Assembly (NCBI RefSeq): GCF_900095445.1
Contig: NZ_FMJL01000002.1
Span: forward strand, 1-64,000
Source: Clostridium sp. N3C
Lineage (GTDB): Bacteria > Bacillota > Clostridia > Clostridiales > Clostridiaceae
Reading direction: 5' to 3'
Length of the DNA: 64,000 nt
Part shown: in pieces, positions 45,792 to 55,422 of the stretch
Position numbering within the stretch: position 1 is the first letter of the stretch
How the letters are laid out: each line of letters opens with the position of its first letter
The notes under the pieces: generated by a model
What the model was told of the DNA's origin: nothing
The model's database searches: none
The model's input: only the letters and a program-made list of their open reading frames with translations
Program-made: the position numbers and the translations under genes

Positions 45792-46106
45792 ATGCTTATG
45801 AAGAGCTTTTTAATCAGTGATAATGTTGATACAATGTTAGGTTTGAGGATTGCTGGAATTGATGGCATTGTTTTACATAGCAAAGATGAAATAGAGTATT
45901 TACTAGATAAACTTTTGGAAGATAAGGAAATTGGGATAATTCTATTGACAGAAAAAGCAGCCAGTGTAGTGCCTGAAAAGGTGACACAAATAAAATTGGC
46001 TAAGGAGCTTCCACTTATTATAGAAATACCGGATAGACATGGTAAAAGTAAAGATAAAGATGCCATTATGGGATATATTAGAGATTCCATAGGCCTAAAG
46101 ATATGA
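45792..46106 (+). CDS. ntpG: V-type ATPase subunit F
   Basis: 104 residues, Rossmann-like. The family pattern is FLISDNVDTMLGLRIAGIDG, IGIILLTEKAA and LPLIIEIPDRHG. It sits on the central shaft with subunit D. In the Enterococcus hirae naming this is NtpG. Gap to K: 4 nt. Confidence 0.92.
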   Translation: MLMKSFLISDNVDTMLGLRIAGIDGIVLHSKDEIEYLLDKLLEDKEIGIILLTEKAASVVPEKVTQIKLAKELPLIIEIPDRHGKSKDKDAIMGYIRDSIGLKI

Positions 46107-46116
46107 GGTGATAGTA

Positions 46117-46728
46117 TTGGCTACTACAATTGAAGAAAAATTGAAACTATTTACCAAAATTATTTACGATAAGATAGAAGAAGAAAATCAATCAGAGCTT
46201 GATAGTTTAGAAAAAGAGAGAGCTATAAAATTAGAAGAACTAAACAAAAGTCTAGAAAAAAGTAGAGAAGAAGAACTAAAAGAATTTCGTAAAAAGACAA
46301 AAGTTATGACAAAGGAACTATTAGCTGAAGAAAAAGCAAAGCAAAAACAAAAGGAATTAATCCTTCATCAGGGGATGATGAAGGAAGTTGAAAAAGGAGT
46401 TAAAGAGCGAGTAGATGCCTATGTAAAGACAGAAGAATACAGCAAAACTCTTTTAAACATAGTAAAGGCTGCTTTGCAAAAATTAGATAAGGGATCCTAT
46501 ACTTTATATTTAACACATAATGATTTAGAAAAGGTTAAAGAATCATTAATGAACTTTAGTAAGGAGCTTGACCTAAATCTGCAGTTACAGGAAACAGATA
46601 TTTTAGGTGGCTTCATTATAGAAGATAGCGATAGGAAATATAGAATTGACCATACTTTAGAGAGTAAGTTCTTAGACTTAAAGGATTATGTAGGCATGAA
46701 GATAAATGAGAACTTTTATAGGGGATGA
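46117..46728 (+). CDS. ntpE: V-type ATPase subunit E (peripheral stalk)
   Basis: About 203 residues from TTG 46117, because GAGGTG (46105-46110) is well spaced from it. A GTG at 46108 overlaps the ribosome site. The N-terminal two-thirds is coiled coil; the C-terminal part (about 120-203) is the globular domain with ILGGFIIEDSDRKYRIDHTL. It pairs with the H/G-like subunit. The end overlaps the start of subunit A. Confidence 0.92.
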   Translation: MATTIEEKLKLFTKIIYDKIEEENQSELDSLEKERAIKLEELNKSLEKSREEELKEFRKKTKVMTKELLAEEKAKQKQKELILHQGMMKEVEKGVKERVDAYVKTEEYSKTLLNIVKAALQKLDKGSYTLYLTHNDLEKVKESLMNFSKELDLNLQLQETDILGGFIIEDSDRKYRIDHTLESKFLDLKDYVGMKINENFYRG

Positions 46729-46733
46729 TAAAT

Positions 46734-48521
46734 ATGGGAATGGAAACTACTGCTGATAGCAAGAAAATGGGTTATATTTATAGTATAAATGGTCCTGTAG
46801 TAATGGCAGATAACATGACAGGTTTTGCCATGAGAGAAATGGTTATGGTAGGTAATAAAAAGCTAATCGGTGAAATAATCATTCTCGAAGGAGATAGGGC
46901 TACTATACAGGTTTATGAAGAAACCGCTGGTTTAAAGGCTGGAGAACCTATAATTTCTACTGGAAGTCCTTTAAGTGTAAAACTTGGACCAGGTATTATG
47001 GGAAATATTTTTGATGGTATTGAAAGACCATTGAATAAAATTAACGAGCTTTCTGAAGGATTTATTCCTGAAGGTATAGGATTATTATCAATAGATGAAG
47101 ATAAACTTTGGAAAACAGAAGTTTTAGTAAAAGAAGGACAATATCTTAAGGCTGGGGATATATATGCTCAGGTTCAAGAGACACCTCTTATTATGCATAA
47201 GATTATGGTACCTCCAGGTGTAGAAGGAACAGTTGTTAAAACTCTACCTAATGGGGAGTATAACATTAATACTGCAGTGGTAATCTTGGAAACTAAGAAC
47301 GGAAACAAGGATTTGCCCCTATATCAAGAATGGCCTGTTAGAGTACCAAGACCGGTAAAACGTAGGAAACCTATATCCATACCTTTAGTAACTGGACAAA
47401 GAGTACTTGATACCTTTTTCCCATTGGCAAAGGGTGGAACAGTAGCGATTCCTGGAGGTTTCGGAACAGGAAAAACAATGACTCAGCACCAGTTAGCAAA
47501 GTGGTCTGACGCAGATGTAATTGTATATATAGGCTGTGGTGAAAGAGGAAATGAAATGACAGAAGTTTTGGAGGATTTTCCAAAACTTATAGATCCAAAG
47601 ACGAATTTAGCTCTTATGAATAGAACAGTATTGATAGCTAACACTTCCAATATGCCAGTTGCAGCGAGAGAAGCAAGTATCTATACTGGTATTACTATAG
47701 CAGAATACTATAGAGATATGGGACTTCATGTAGCAATTATGGCAGACTCAACTTCTAGATGGGCTGAAGCTTTAAGAGAAATTTCTGGTAGACTAGAAGA
47801 AATGCCTGCAGAAGAAGGATATCCAGCTTATTTAGCATCAAGACTTGCTGAGTTCTATGAAAGAGCTGGTTATGTAGAGAATTTGAATGATTCAGAGGGA
47901 TCCATAACAGTAATCGGTGCAGTATCTCCAGCCGGTGGAGACTTTTCTGAGCCTGTTACTCAAAATACAAAAAGATTCGTTAGTGCCTTTTTAGGTTTGG
48001 ATAAAAAATTAGCTTATGCTAGACATTATCCAGCAATTAATTGGCTTTCTAGTTACAGTGGTTACATACCTATGCTAGAGAACTGGTATGAGGAAAATGT
48101 AGCTAGGGATATGATACCATTAAGAAATAAAATGATGAGAGTTTTATCAGAAGAAAGCAAACTTCAGGAAATAGTAAAGTTGGTTGGAGAAGATGTGCTG
48201 CCAGATGATCAAAGACTTATACTAGAGACAGCCAATATAATTAAGGTTGCTTTCTTGCAGCAAAATGCTTATCATTCACAGGATACCTATGTGCCATTAA
48301 ATAAGCAGTATAGAATGTTGAAAGTTGTTGAAAAGTTTTATGATCTTGCCAATATAAGCGTTAAGAAAGGTGTGCCTATAACAAAAATAAAAGATAGAGC
48401 ACTACTTGAAGATATATTAAAGATGAAATACAATGTACCAAATGATGATCTAACTAAATTAGACGAGTTAGAAGCAAAAATAGAAAATTATTTTGAAGAA
48501 CTTGATGCTAAGTACAAATAG
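46734..48521 (+). CDS. ntpA: V-type ATPase catalytic subunit A
   Basis: About 595 residues. ATG 46734 is preferred: AGGGG (46719-46723) is 10 nt before it and only 1 nt before ATG 46725. Barrel domain, long non-homologous region and nucleotide-binding domain. Walker A GGFGTGKTMTQH, catalytic GCGERGNEMTE and DSTSRWAEALREISGRLEEMP are present. It hydrolyses or makes ATP with subunit B in an A3B3 head. Confidence 0.96.
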   Translation: MGMETTADSKKMGYIYSINGPVVMADNMTGFAMREMVMVGNKKLIGEIIILEGDRATIQVYEETAGLKAGEPIISTGSPLSVKLGPGIMGNIFDGIERPLNKINELSEGFIPEGIGLLSIDEDKLWKTEVLVKEGQYLKAGDIYAQVQETPLIMHKIMVPPGVEGTVVKTLPNGEYNINTAVVILETKNGNKDLPLYQEWPVRVPRPVKRRKPISIPLVTGQRVLDTFFPLAKGGTVAIPGGFGTGKTMTQHQLAKWSDADVIVYIGCGERGNEMTEVLEDFPKLIDPKTNLALMNRTVLIANTSNMPVAAREASIYTGITIAEYYRDMGLHVAIMADSTSRWAEALREISGRLEEMPAEEGYPAYLASRLAEFYERAGYVENLNDSEGSITVIGAVSPAGGDFSEPVTQNTKRFVSAFLGLDKKLAYARHYPAINWLSSYSGYIPMLENWYEENVARDMIPLRNKMMRVLSEESKLQEIVKLVGEDVLPDDQRLILETANIIKVAFLQQNAYHSQDTYVPLNKQYRMLKVVEKFYDLANISVKKGVPITKIKDRALLEDILKMKYNVPNDDLTKLDELEAKIENYFEELDAKYK

Positions 48522-48533
48522 GGGGGGATTAAG

Positions 48534-49907
48534 TTGAAAAAAGAATATTTAGTTTTAGACAAGGTAAAAGGCCCTCTTGTTATACTTTCTGGAATAGAAG
48601 ATGCAGCTTATGATGAGATAGTAGATATTGTGGTTGAAGGCAAGGAAAGAAAGAAAGGTAGAGTAGTTAGCATATATGGTGATACGGTAGTTGTTCAAGT
48701 TTTTGAGGCTACAACCGGAATGTCTGTTGATAATACTGCTGTAACCTTTACTGCAAGGCCACTAGAAATTCCTTTGAATAAAAACATATTAGGTAGAGAG
48801 TTTAATGGTATAGGAGAACCTATAGATGGTAATGGAAAAATTTATAGTGATAGGAAGTATAATATTAATGGAAGACCTATGAATCCAGTTGCAAGAATGT
48901 ATCCTAGAAATTTCATTCAAACTGGTATATCATCTATAGATTGCTTGACTACATTAATTAGAGGACAAAAGCTTCCTATATTTACTGGTAACGGTATGCC
49001 TCATAATGAATTGGCTTCACAAATAATTAGACAGGCAACAATTAGTGGAGATGAAAATGATAATTTCGCTATAGTCTTTGCAGCTATGGGTTTAAAACAT
49101 GACGATGCAGACTACTTTAGAAAGAGTTTCCAACAAGCAGGGGTGCAGGATAGAGTTGTTACTTTCATGAATTTAGCGGATGACCCTATAGTTGAAAGAA
49201 TCACAACACCTAGATGTGCTCTTACTGCTGCTGAATATCTTGCTTTTGAAGAAGGTATGCATATACTAGTTATAATGAATGACTTAACAAACTACTGTGA
49301 AGCATTAAGAGAAATTTCTTCTCTAAAGGAAGAAGTACCAAGTAGAAAAGGATATCCAGGTTACCTATATTCAGATTTGGCTTCTTTATATGAAAGAGCA
49401 GGTATGATGAAAAATAAAAAGGGAAGTATCACTCAAATACCTATTGTATCAATGCCTAATGATGATATTACACATCCTATTCCTGACTTAACAGGATTTA
49501 TAACAGAAGGACAAATAGTTTTAAATAGAAGTATTAATCAAAAAGATATTTATCCTCCTGTTGATATTTTACCTTCCTTATCTAGACTTATGAAGGATGG
49601 TATAGGTGAAGGTTATACAAGAGAAGACCATGCTGATGTTGGAAATCAAATTTTTGCAGCATACTCTAAGGTGCAGGAAATAATTTCATTGGCACAGGTT
49701 ATTGGCGAAGACGAACTTTCGGATATAGATAAGCTATATATGAAATTTGGTGAAGAATTTGAGAATAAATTCTTAAAGCAGGATTATAATGACAATAGAA
49801 GCATAGAAGAAACTTTAAACCTAGCATGGAAAGTATTATCTATTCTTCCCAAGAACGAATTAGACAGAGTTAGTCCGGAAATCTTAGATAAATATTATGT
49901 AGAATAA
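48534..49907 (+). CDS. ntpB: V-type ATPase subunit B
   Basis: 457 residues from TTG 48534 with GGGGGG 7 nt upstream. The non-catalytic head subunit lacks a Walker A lysine motif. The family sequence [20 protein letters not shown] and [17 protein letters not shown] is clear, as is IITQIPI-like [20 protein letters not shown]. It lies 12 nt after subunit A and is followed by a 43-nt hairpin before subunit D. Confidence 0.96.
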   Translation: MKKEYLVLDKVKGPLVILSGIEDAAYDEIVDIVVEGKERKKGRVVSIYGDTVVVQVFEATTGMSVDNTAVTFTARPLEIPLNKNILGREFNGIGEPIDGNGKIYSDRKYNINGRPMNPVARMYPRNFIQTGISSIDCLTTLIRGQKLPIFTGNGMPHNELASQIIRQATISGDENDNFAIVFAAMGLKHDDADYFRKSFQQAGVQDRVVTFMNLADDPIVERITTPRCALTAAEYLAFEEGMHILVIMNDLTNYCEALREISSLKEEVPSRKGYPGYLYSDLASLYERAGMMKNKKGSITQIPIVSMPNDDITHPIPDLTGFITEGQIVLNRSINQKDIYPPVDILPSLSRLMKDGIGEGYTREDHADVGNQIFAAYSKVQEIISLAQVIGEDELSDIDKLYMKFGEEFENKFLKQDYNDNRSIEETLNLAWKVLSILPKNELDRVSPEILDKYYVE

Positions 49908-49912
49908 TTAAC

Positions 49913-49955
49913 CACAGAAGACATAGAAAACACTAGTTGTTTTCTGTCTTCTGTG
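49913..49955 (+). repeat. Hairpin between V-ATPase subunits B and D
   Basis: CACAGAAGAC (49913-49922) pairs with GTCTTCTGTG (49946-49955). AGAAAACA (49925-49932) pairs with TGTTTTCT (49938-49945). There is a 2-nt bulge and a 5-nt loop, giving 18 bp in all. No T run follows directly, so it is more likely an mRNA stability or attenuation element. Confidence 0.65.
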
Positions 49956-49983
49956 TTAATATTTAACGGAAGGAGGCTGTAGA

Positions 49984-50601
49984 ATGGATAATGTAGCACC
50001 AACCAAATCTAATCTTATAAATGCACAAAATTCCTTGCAGTTTTCTAAAATGGGTTTTGAATTGCTGGATAAGAAAAGAAATGTACTTATTAGGGAAATG
50101 ATGTCTTATGTAGATAGAGCAGAAGAACTTCAAAAACGAGTTACCCAAGTTTTTAGTGATGCTTACGATGCTATTAGAAAGGCTAATATAAGCATGGGTA
50201 TAACCAATGTTGAAGATATAGCTTTGGCCATATCTAAAGAGAAAGACTATGATATTGTATTTAAAAGTGTAATGGGTGTAGAAATACCACATATTATATA
50301 TGAAAAGAAAGACATATCACCAGAGTACGGTTTTTATCATAGCAATTCAGCTATGGATGTAGCTTATAAAAAATTTAGTGAAGTAAAATATTTAATTTAT
50401 GAATTAGCAGAAGTAGAAAATGCCATCTTTAGGTTGGCTAAAGAGATAAAGAAAACTCAAAAAAGAGCTAATGCTTTAGATAATATTCAAATTCCTAAAT
50501 ATCAAGCACTAGTTAAGTCCATAGGAGAAGTATTGGAAGAAAAAGAAAGAGAAGATTTCTTTAGATTGAAAGTTGTAAAAAATAATAAAGATCGTAAATA
50601 G
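49984..50601 (+). CDS. ntpD: V-type ATPase subunit D (central shaft)
   Basis: 205 residues, long N- and C-terminal helices forming a coiled coil. The N-terminal PTKSNLINAQNSLQFSKMGF and KRNVLIREM are family landmarks. It turns inside the A3B3 head. Last gene of the operon; a terminator follows. AAGGAGG lies 8 nt upstream. Confidence 0.94.
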   Translation: MDNVAPTKSNLINAQNSLQFSKMGFELLDKKRNVLIREMMSYVDRAEELQKRVTQVFSDAYDAIRKANISMGITNVEDIALAISKEKDYDIVFKSVMGVEIPHIIYEKKDISPEYGFYHSNSAMDVAYKKFSEVKYLIYELAEVENAIFRLAKEIKKTQKRANALDNIQIPKYQALVKSIGEVLEEKEREDFFRLKVVKNNKDRK

Positions 50602-50609
50602 TTAATATT

Positions 50610-50651
50610 GGCAGTTTTTATTTTATATAGATAAAATGCTGCCTTTTATTT
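50610..50651 (+). terminator. Terminator of the V-ATPase operon
   Basis: GGCAG (50610-50614) with CTGCC (50639-50643), continued by ATTTTAT/ATAAAAT inside, then TTTTATTT. Confidence 0.85.
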
Positions 50652-50756
50652 ATTCAGAGCAATAAAAAAGAGTTCATTGACTTGATTAATCTTTGATGTT
50701 AGAATTTGCTAAGAAAAGCTTTTGTTTTATTTAAATGAGTAAATGGAGTTGATTAG

Positions 50757-53700
50757 ATGAGGGAAACTTATCATTTGGGGATGGATGTAGGATCAACTAC
50801 AGTCAAAATGGTAGTTTTGGACAAGAACAGTAAATTGGTATTTAGCGATTATAGACGTCATTATTCCGATATCAAAAAACCATTGTAGAGTTATTTCAAG
50901 AAACATACAAAAAAATACCGGATAGCCATATTACTATGATGGTTACAGGTTCAGGGGGTATGTCTGTTTCAAATTGGATGAATATACCTTTCATACAGGA
51001 GGTTATAGCTTGTACTCACACGGTTGAAACATACATTCCTCAAACTGACGTCGCCATAGAATTAGGAGGAGAAGATGCAAAGATAACCTATTTTACTGGC
51101 GGATTAGAACAAAGAATGAATGGAACCTGTGCAGGAGGTACTGGAGCATTTATAGATCAAATGGCTGGTCTTTTACAGACAGATGCTTCCGGTTTGAATG
51201 AATTGGCTAAGTCCTTTAAAGTTATCTATCCAATAGCCTCTAGATGTGGTGTATTTGCTAAAACAGATATTCAGCCTTTAATTAATGAAGGGGCTGCTAA
51301 GGAAGATATTGCTGCTTCTGTTTTTCAATCAGTAGTTAATCAGACAATAAGTGGACTTGCTTGCGGAAAACCAATTAGAGGAAATGTGGCTTTTCTAGGA
51401 GGACCTTTATACTTTTTATCAGAACTTAGAAAAAGATTTATTGAAACCTTACAGTTAACAGAAGAGCAAATTATATTTCCAGAGAATTCTCAGCTTTTTG
51501 TTGCTATGGGAGCAGCACTTAAATCTCAAGAGTTACCTAAAATTGAATTTTCAGAGTTAATGGATAGATTAAAAAATATTCATGAAGAAAATTCTGTGGA
51601 AATACAAAGACTAAGACCTTTATTTATAAATAAGGCTGAGTATGATGAGTTTATAGAAAGACATAAAAAGAATAAGGTAGCTAAAGAGGATTTAACTAGC
51701 TATTCAGGAAGAGCATATATAGGTATAGATGCCGGTTCTACTACTACAAAGATGGCGCTAATTGGAGAAAATGGACAACTTTTGTATTCCTATTATGGAA
51801 GTAATCAAGGTAGTCCTTTGCAGCAGGTAATATATATTTTAAAAGAATTATATGAACAGTTACCGGAAAATGTTATCATTGCAAATTCTTGTGTAACTGG
51901 TTATGGAGAAGCACTGATTAAAGAAGCTTTAAAGCTTGACCTTGGTGAGATAGAAACTATAGCGCATTATAAGGCTGCAGCCTTTTTCCAACCGGAGGTA
52001 GATTTTATTTTAGACATTGGCGGACAAGATATGAAATGTCTAAGAATAAAAGATGGTGTTATTGATAGTATATTACTTAATGAGGCATGTTCTTCTGGAT
52101 GTGGTTCTTTCATAGAGACCTTCGCCCATTCATTAAATATGTCTGTGCAAGATTTTGCAAAGGAAGCTATTAAAGCAGAATATCCTGTAGACTTAGGTTC
52201 AAGGTGTACTGTATTTATGAATTCTAGGGTTAAGCAGGCTCAAAAGGAAGGTGCTTCTGTAGGCGATATATCTGCTGGATTAGCATATTCTGTTATAAAA
52301 AATGCCCTTCAGAAGGTAATAAAAGTACGGGATCCTAAGGATTTGGGGAAAAATATCATTGTACAAGGTGGTACCTTCTACAATGATTCCGTATTAAGAA
52401 GTTTTGAGTTGGTAGCAGAAAGAGAAGCAATAAGGCCAGATATAGCTGGACTTATGGGAGCTTTTGGAGCAGCTCTTATTGCTAGAGAGAGAGCAGAAGA
52501 AGGAAAAATTAGTACGATTCTAGGCAAGGAGCAGATTAAAGAATTTATTTATGATACCACTATGAGACGTTGTGGATTGTGTGGCAATAATTGTTTGCTA
52601 ACCATTAATAAGTTTAATGATGGTGGTGAATTTATATCTGGTAACCGATGTGAACGAGGATTAGGAATAAGCAGTAAAAAAGGGGAAGCAATACCAAACC
52701 TTTATGATTATAAATATAAGAGGCTTTTCCAATATAAACCTTTAAGCAAAGAAGAAGCAACTAGAGGTGTGGTAGGAATACCAAGAGTTCTTAATATGTA
52801 TGAGAATTATCCCTTTTGGTTTACTTTCTTTACAAAATTAGGATTTAGAGTAGAGCTATCTCAAAGATCTTCTAAAAAGGTTTATGAAATGGGTATTGAA
52901 ACCATACCATCAGAATCAGTATGTTATCCAGGTAAAATTGTACATGGACATATAATGAGTCTTATTAATAAGGGTGTTAACTTTATTTTCTATCCATCTA
53001 TTCCTTATGAAAAGAAGGAGGATCCAAAGGCAGATAATCATTATAATTGCCCAATTGTAACCTCCTATCCAGAAGTTATAAGAAATAACATGGATATATT
53101 AAATGAAAAAAATATATTATTTATGAATCCTTTCCTTTCATTAAACAATAAAGAGAAACTGAAGAAAAGATTATTTGAAGAACTAAATGGCTTTAATATT
53201 TCAAAAGATGAAATTAATATGGCAGTAGAAGCTGCATGGCAGGAAAGGCTTAACTTCGAAAAGGATATTCGCAAGAAAGGAGAAGAAGTCTTATCCTATA
53301 TAAAGGAAAAGGGCATTAAAGGAATAGTGCTTAGTGGACGTCCTTATCATGTGGACCCAGAGATAAATCACGGTATTCCAAATATAATTACAGGCTTTAA
53401 TATGGCAGTATTAACGGAGGATTCTATTGCTCATTTAGCAGAGGTACAAAGACCATTAAGAGTTGTAGACCAATGGGTTTATCATTCTAGATTATATAGA
53501 GCAGCTTCTTTTGTAGCAAAACAGGATAACCTAGAATTAGTTCAGCTAAATTCCTTTGGTTGTGGATTAGATGCGGTAACTACAGATCAAGTACAGGAGA
53601 TTTTGCAAAAAGAAGGGAAAATATATACTACCCTTAAAATAGACGAAGGAAATAATTTAGGAGCTGCTAGAATAAGAATAAGATCCTTAAAAGCTGCTAT

Positions 53701-55045
53701 AGAAGAAAGAGATAGAAATAACTATATAAGAAAGCCACAAGAATCAAAATATAAGAGAATACTTTTCACAAAGGAAATGAGAAAAAACCATACAATACTA
53801 GCACCGGAAATGTCACCTATACATTTTCAGTTCCTAGAAGTTGCCTTTAGGCATTCAGGTTATAATGTAGTGGTTCTACCTTCCAAGGATAAAGGTGCTG
53901 TTGATGTAGGACTTAAGTATGTTAATAACGATGCCTGCTATCCATCTATAATTGTAGTAGGACAAATTATAGAGGCTCTTCAGTCTGGTAAATACGATGT
54001 AAATAATACATCTGTAATTATTACCCAAACTGGAGGTGGTTGTAGAGCAACCAACTATATTGGTTTCTTAAGAAAGGCATTGGTAGAAGCAGGTTATCCA
54101 CAAGTACCAGTTATATCATTAAATGCAGCGGGCTTAGAAAGTAACCCAGGCTTTAAAATTTCCTATGGCCTATTAAATAGAGCTCTTATTGCTTTGGTTT
54201 ACGGCGATTTATTAATGAGAGTTCTATATAGGGTAAGACCTTATGAAAAAATTAAAGGTTCTGCAAATGCCCTTTATGAAAGCTGGGTAGAAAAATGTAA
54301 GGAGTCTGTAATTAGCGGTAGTCATAAAACCTTTAAAAAGAATATTTATAATATAGTTAAAGACTTTGATAATCTAGAATTAAGAGACATTAAGAAGCCG
54401 CGGGTTGGTTTGGTAGGTGAGATATTAGTAAAATTCCACCCAACCGCTAATAATGACGTAGTTAATGTTGTTGAGAGTGAAGGTGCAGAGGCAGTTATGC
54501 CGGATTTGATAGACTTTTTCCTTTACTGTGCTTATGATGCAGATTATAAATATAAGTTTTTGGAAGGAACTAAAAAGGGACAGCTTGGAGGTAAACTTGT
54601 AATTAAGGTTATTGAATTCTATAGAAGACATATGAGAGAGGCCTTAGAGCAGAGCAAGCGTTTCCATCCACCAGAAACTATAGAAAGATTGGCAGAGAGA
54701 GCTTCTAAGATTTTATCCTTGGGAAATCAAACCGGTGAAGGTTGGTTCTTAACTGCTGAGATGATAGAACTTATTGAAAGTGGTACTGAAAATATTATTT
54801 GTATGCAGCCTTTTGCTTGTTTGCCTAATCACGTTACAGGAAAAGGAATGGTAAAGGCCTTAAAGGCACAATATCCAATGGCTAATATAACTGCTATAGA
54901 TTACGATCCAGGTGCTAGCGAAGTTAACCAATTAAATAGAATTAAGCTTATGATGGCTGCAGCCTTTAAAAATCTTGAGTCCAGAACAAGTGAGCTGGAA
55001 CAGGAAAGGATAGCTATGGAAGAAGCAGCTGGTAGTAAGGCATAG
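50757..55045 (+). pseudogene. 2-hydroxyacyl-CoA dehydratase activase, large form, with frameshift
   Basis: Reading starts at ATG 50757 and gives the first ATPase motif MDVGSTTVKMVV. The frame closes at TAG 50886-50888. The same protein continues in the -1 frame from about 50880 (TIVELF onward) to 55045. One missing A in the A6 run at 50874-50879 explains it. The full product is about 1,430 residues: two BadF/HgdC-type ATPase domains (second motif [14 protein letters not shown]), a Cys-rich iron-sulfur link (CGLCGNNC), DUF2229 and an HgdB-like end. It could be a base-call error, a true break, or slippage. Confidence 0.85.
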
Positions 55046-55053
55046 TGAGGCCC

Positions 55054-55081
55054 TTGACATTAAAAAAAATTGTATTATAAT
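55054..55081 (+). promoter_or_regulatory. Sigma-A promoter of the valS T-box leader
   Basis: TTGACA (55054-55059), a 16-bp spacer and TATAAT (55076-55081). Confidence 0.8.
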
Positions 55082-55123
55082 ATGGTATATTAACATATTA
55101 TATTAATATATGGAAAATAAGCT

Positions 55124-55353
55124 GTGATAAAGAGGAGTAAAAGTTCAAAACCATATTAAGAGAGAAAGGTTCGTTGGCTGAGAGACCTTTTATATGGAGA
55201 ACTTTGAAGGTAGCTTTTGAGCTTCTTTGCTGAAAAATGCTAAATGTAAGCAAAGACGGTTTTTTTCAACCGTTATTATATGAGAGCCCATAATATTGTG
55301 GGAAAAAAGGTGGTACCGCGAGTCTTCGTCCTTTTAGGACGAAGACTTTTTTA
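55124..55353 (+). promoter_or_regulatory. T-box riboswitch controlling valS (valine)
   Basis: The leader opens with the AGAGGAGTA-type start of stem I (about 55130). It has GAAGGTAGC with a possible GTA valine specifier (about 55208-55216), and the invariant T-box AAGGTGGTACCGCG at 55307-55320. The terminator arms AGTCTTCGTCC and GGACGAAGACT follow (55321-55347), then T6. Uncharged valine tRNA should favour the antiterminator and valS expression. Confidence 0.93.
55321..55353 (+). terminator. T-box-controlled terminator upstream of valS
   Basis: A 10-bp stem GTCTTCGTCC/GGACGAAGAC with a TTTA-type loop and a T run. It competes with the T-box antiterminator. Confidence 0.93.
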
Positions 55354-55422
55354 TATAATTTGCAAAATTAGCTTTAATGGACAATTATAAGCAATTTCTA
55401 ATCAAAAGAAGGAGGAAGAAAG

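Larger units (their letters stand above)
55046..55422. other. Region between the dehydratase activase and valS
   Basis: 377 bp. It holds a near-consensus promoter (55054-55081) and the T-box leader (about 55124-55353). The last 70 nt before the valS ATG hold only its ribosome site AAGGAGGAAG. Confidence 0.8.
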
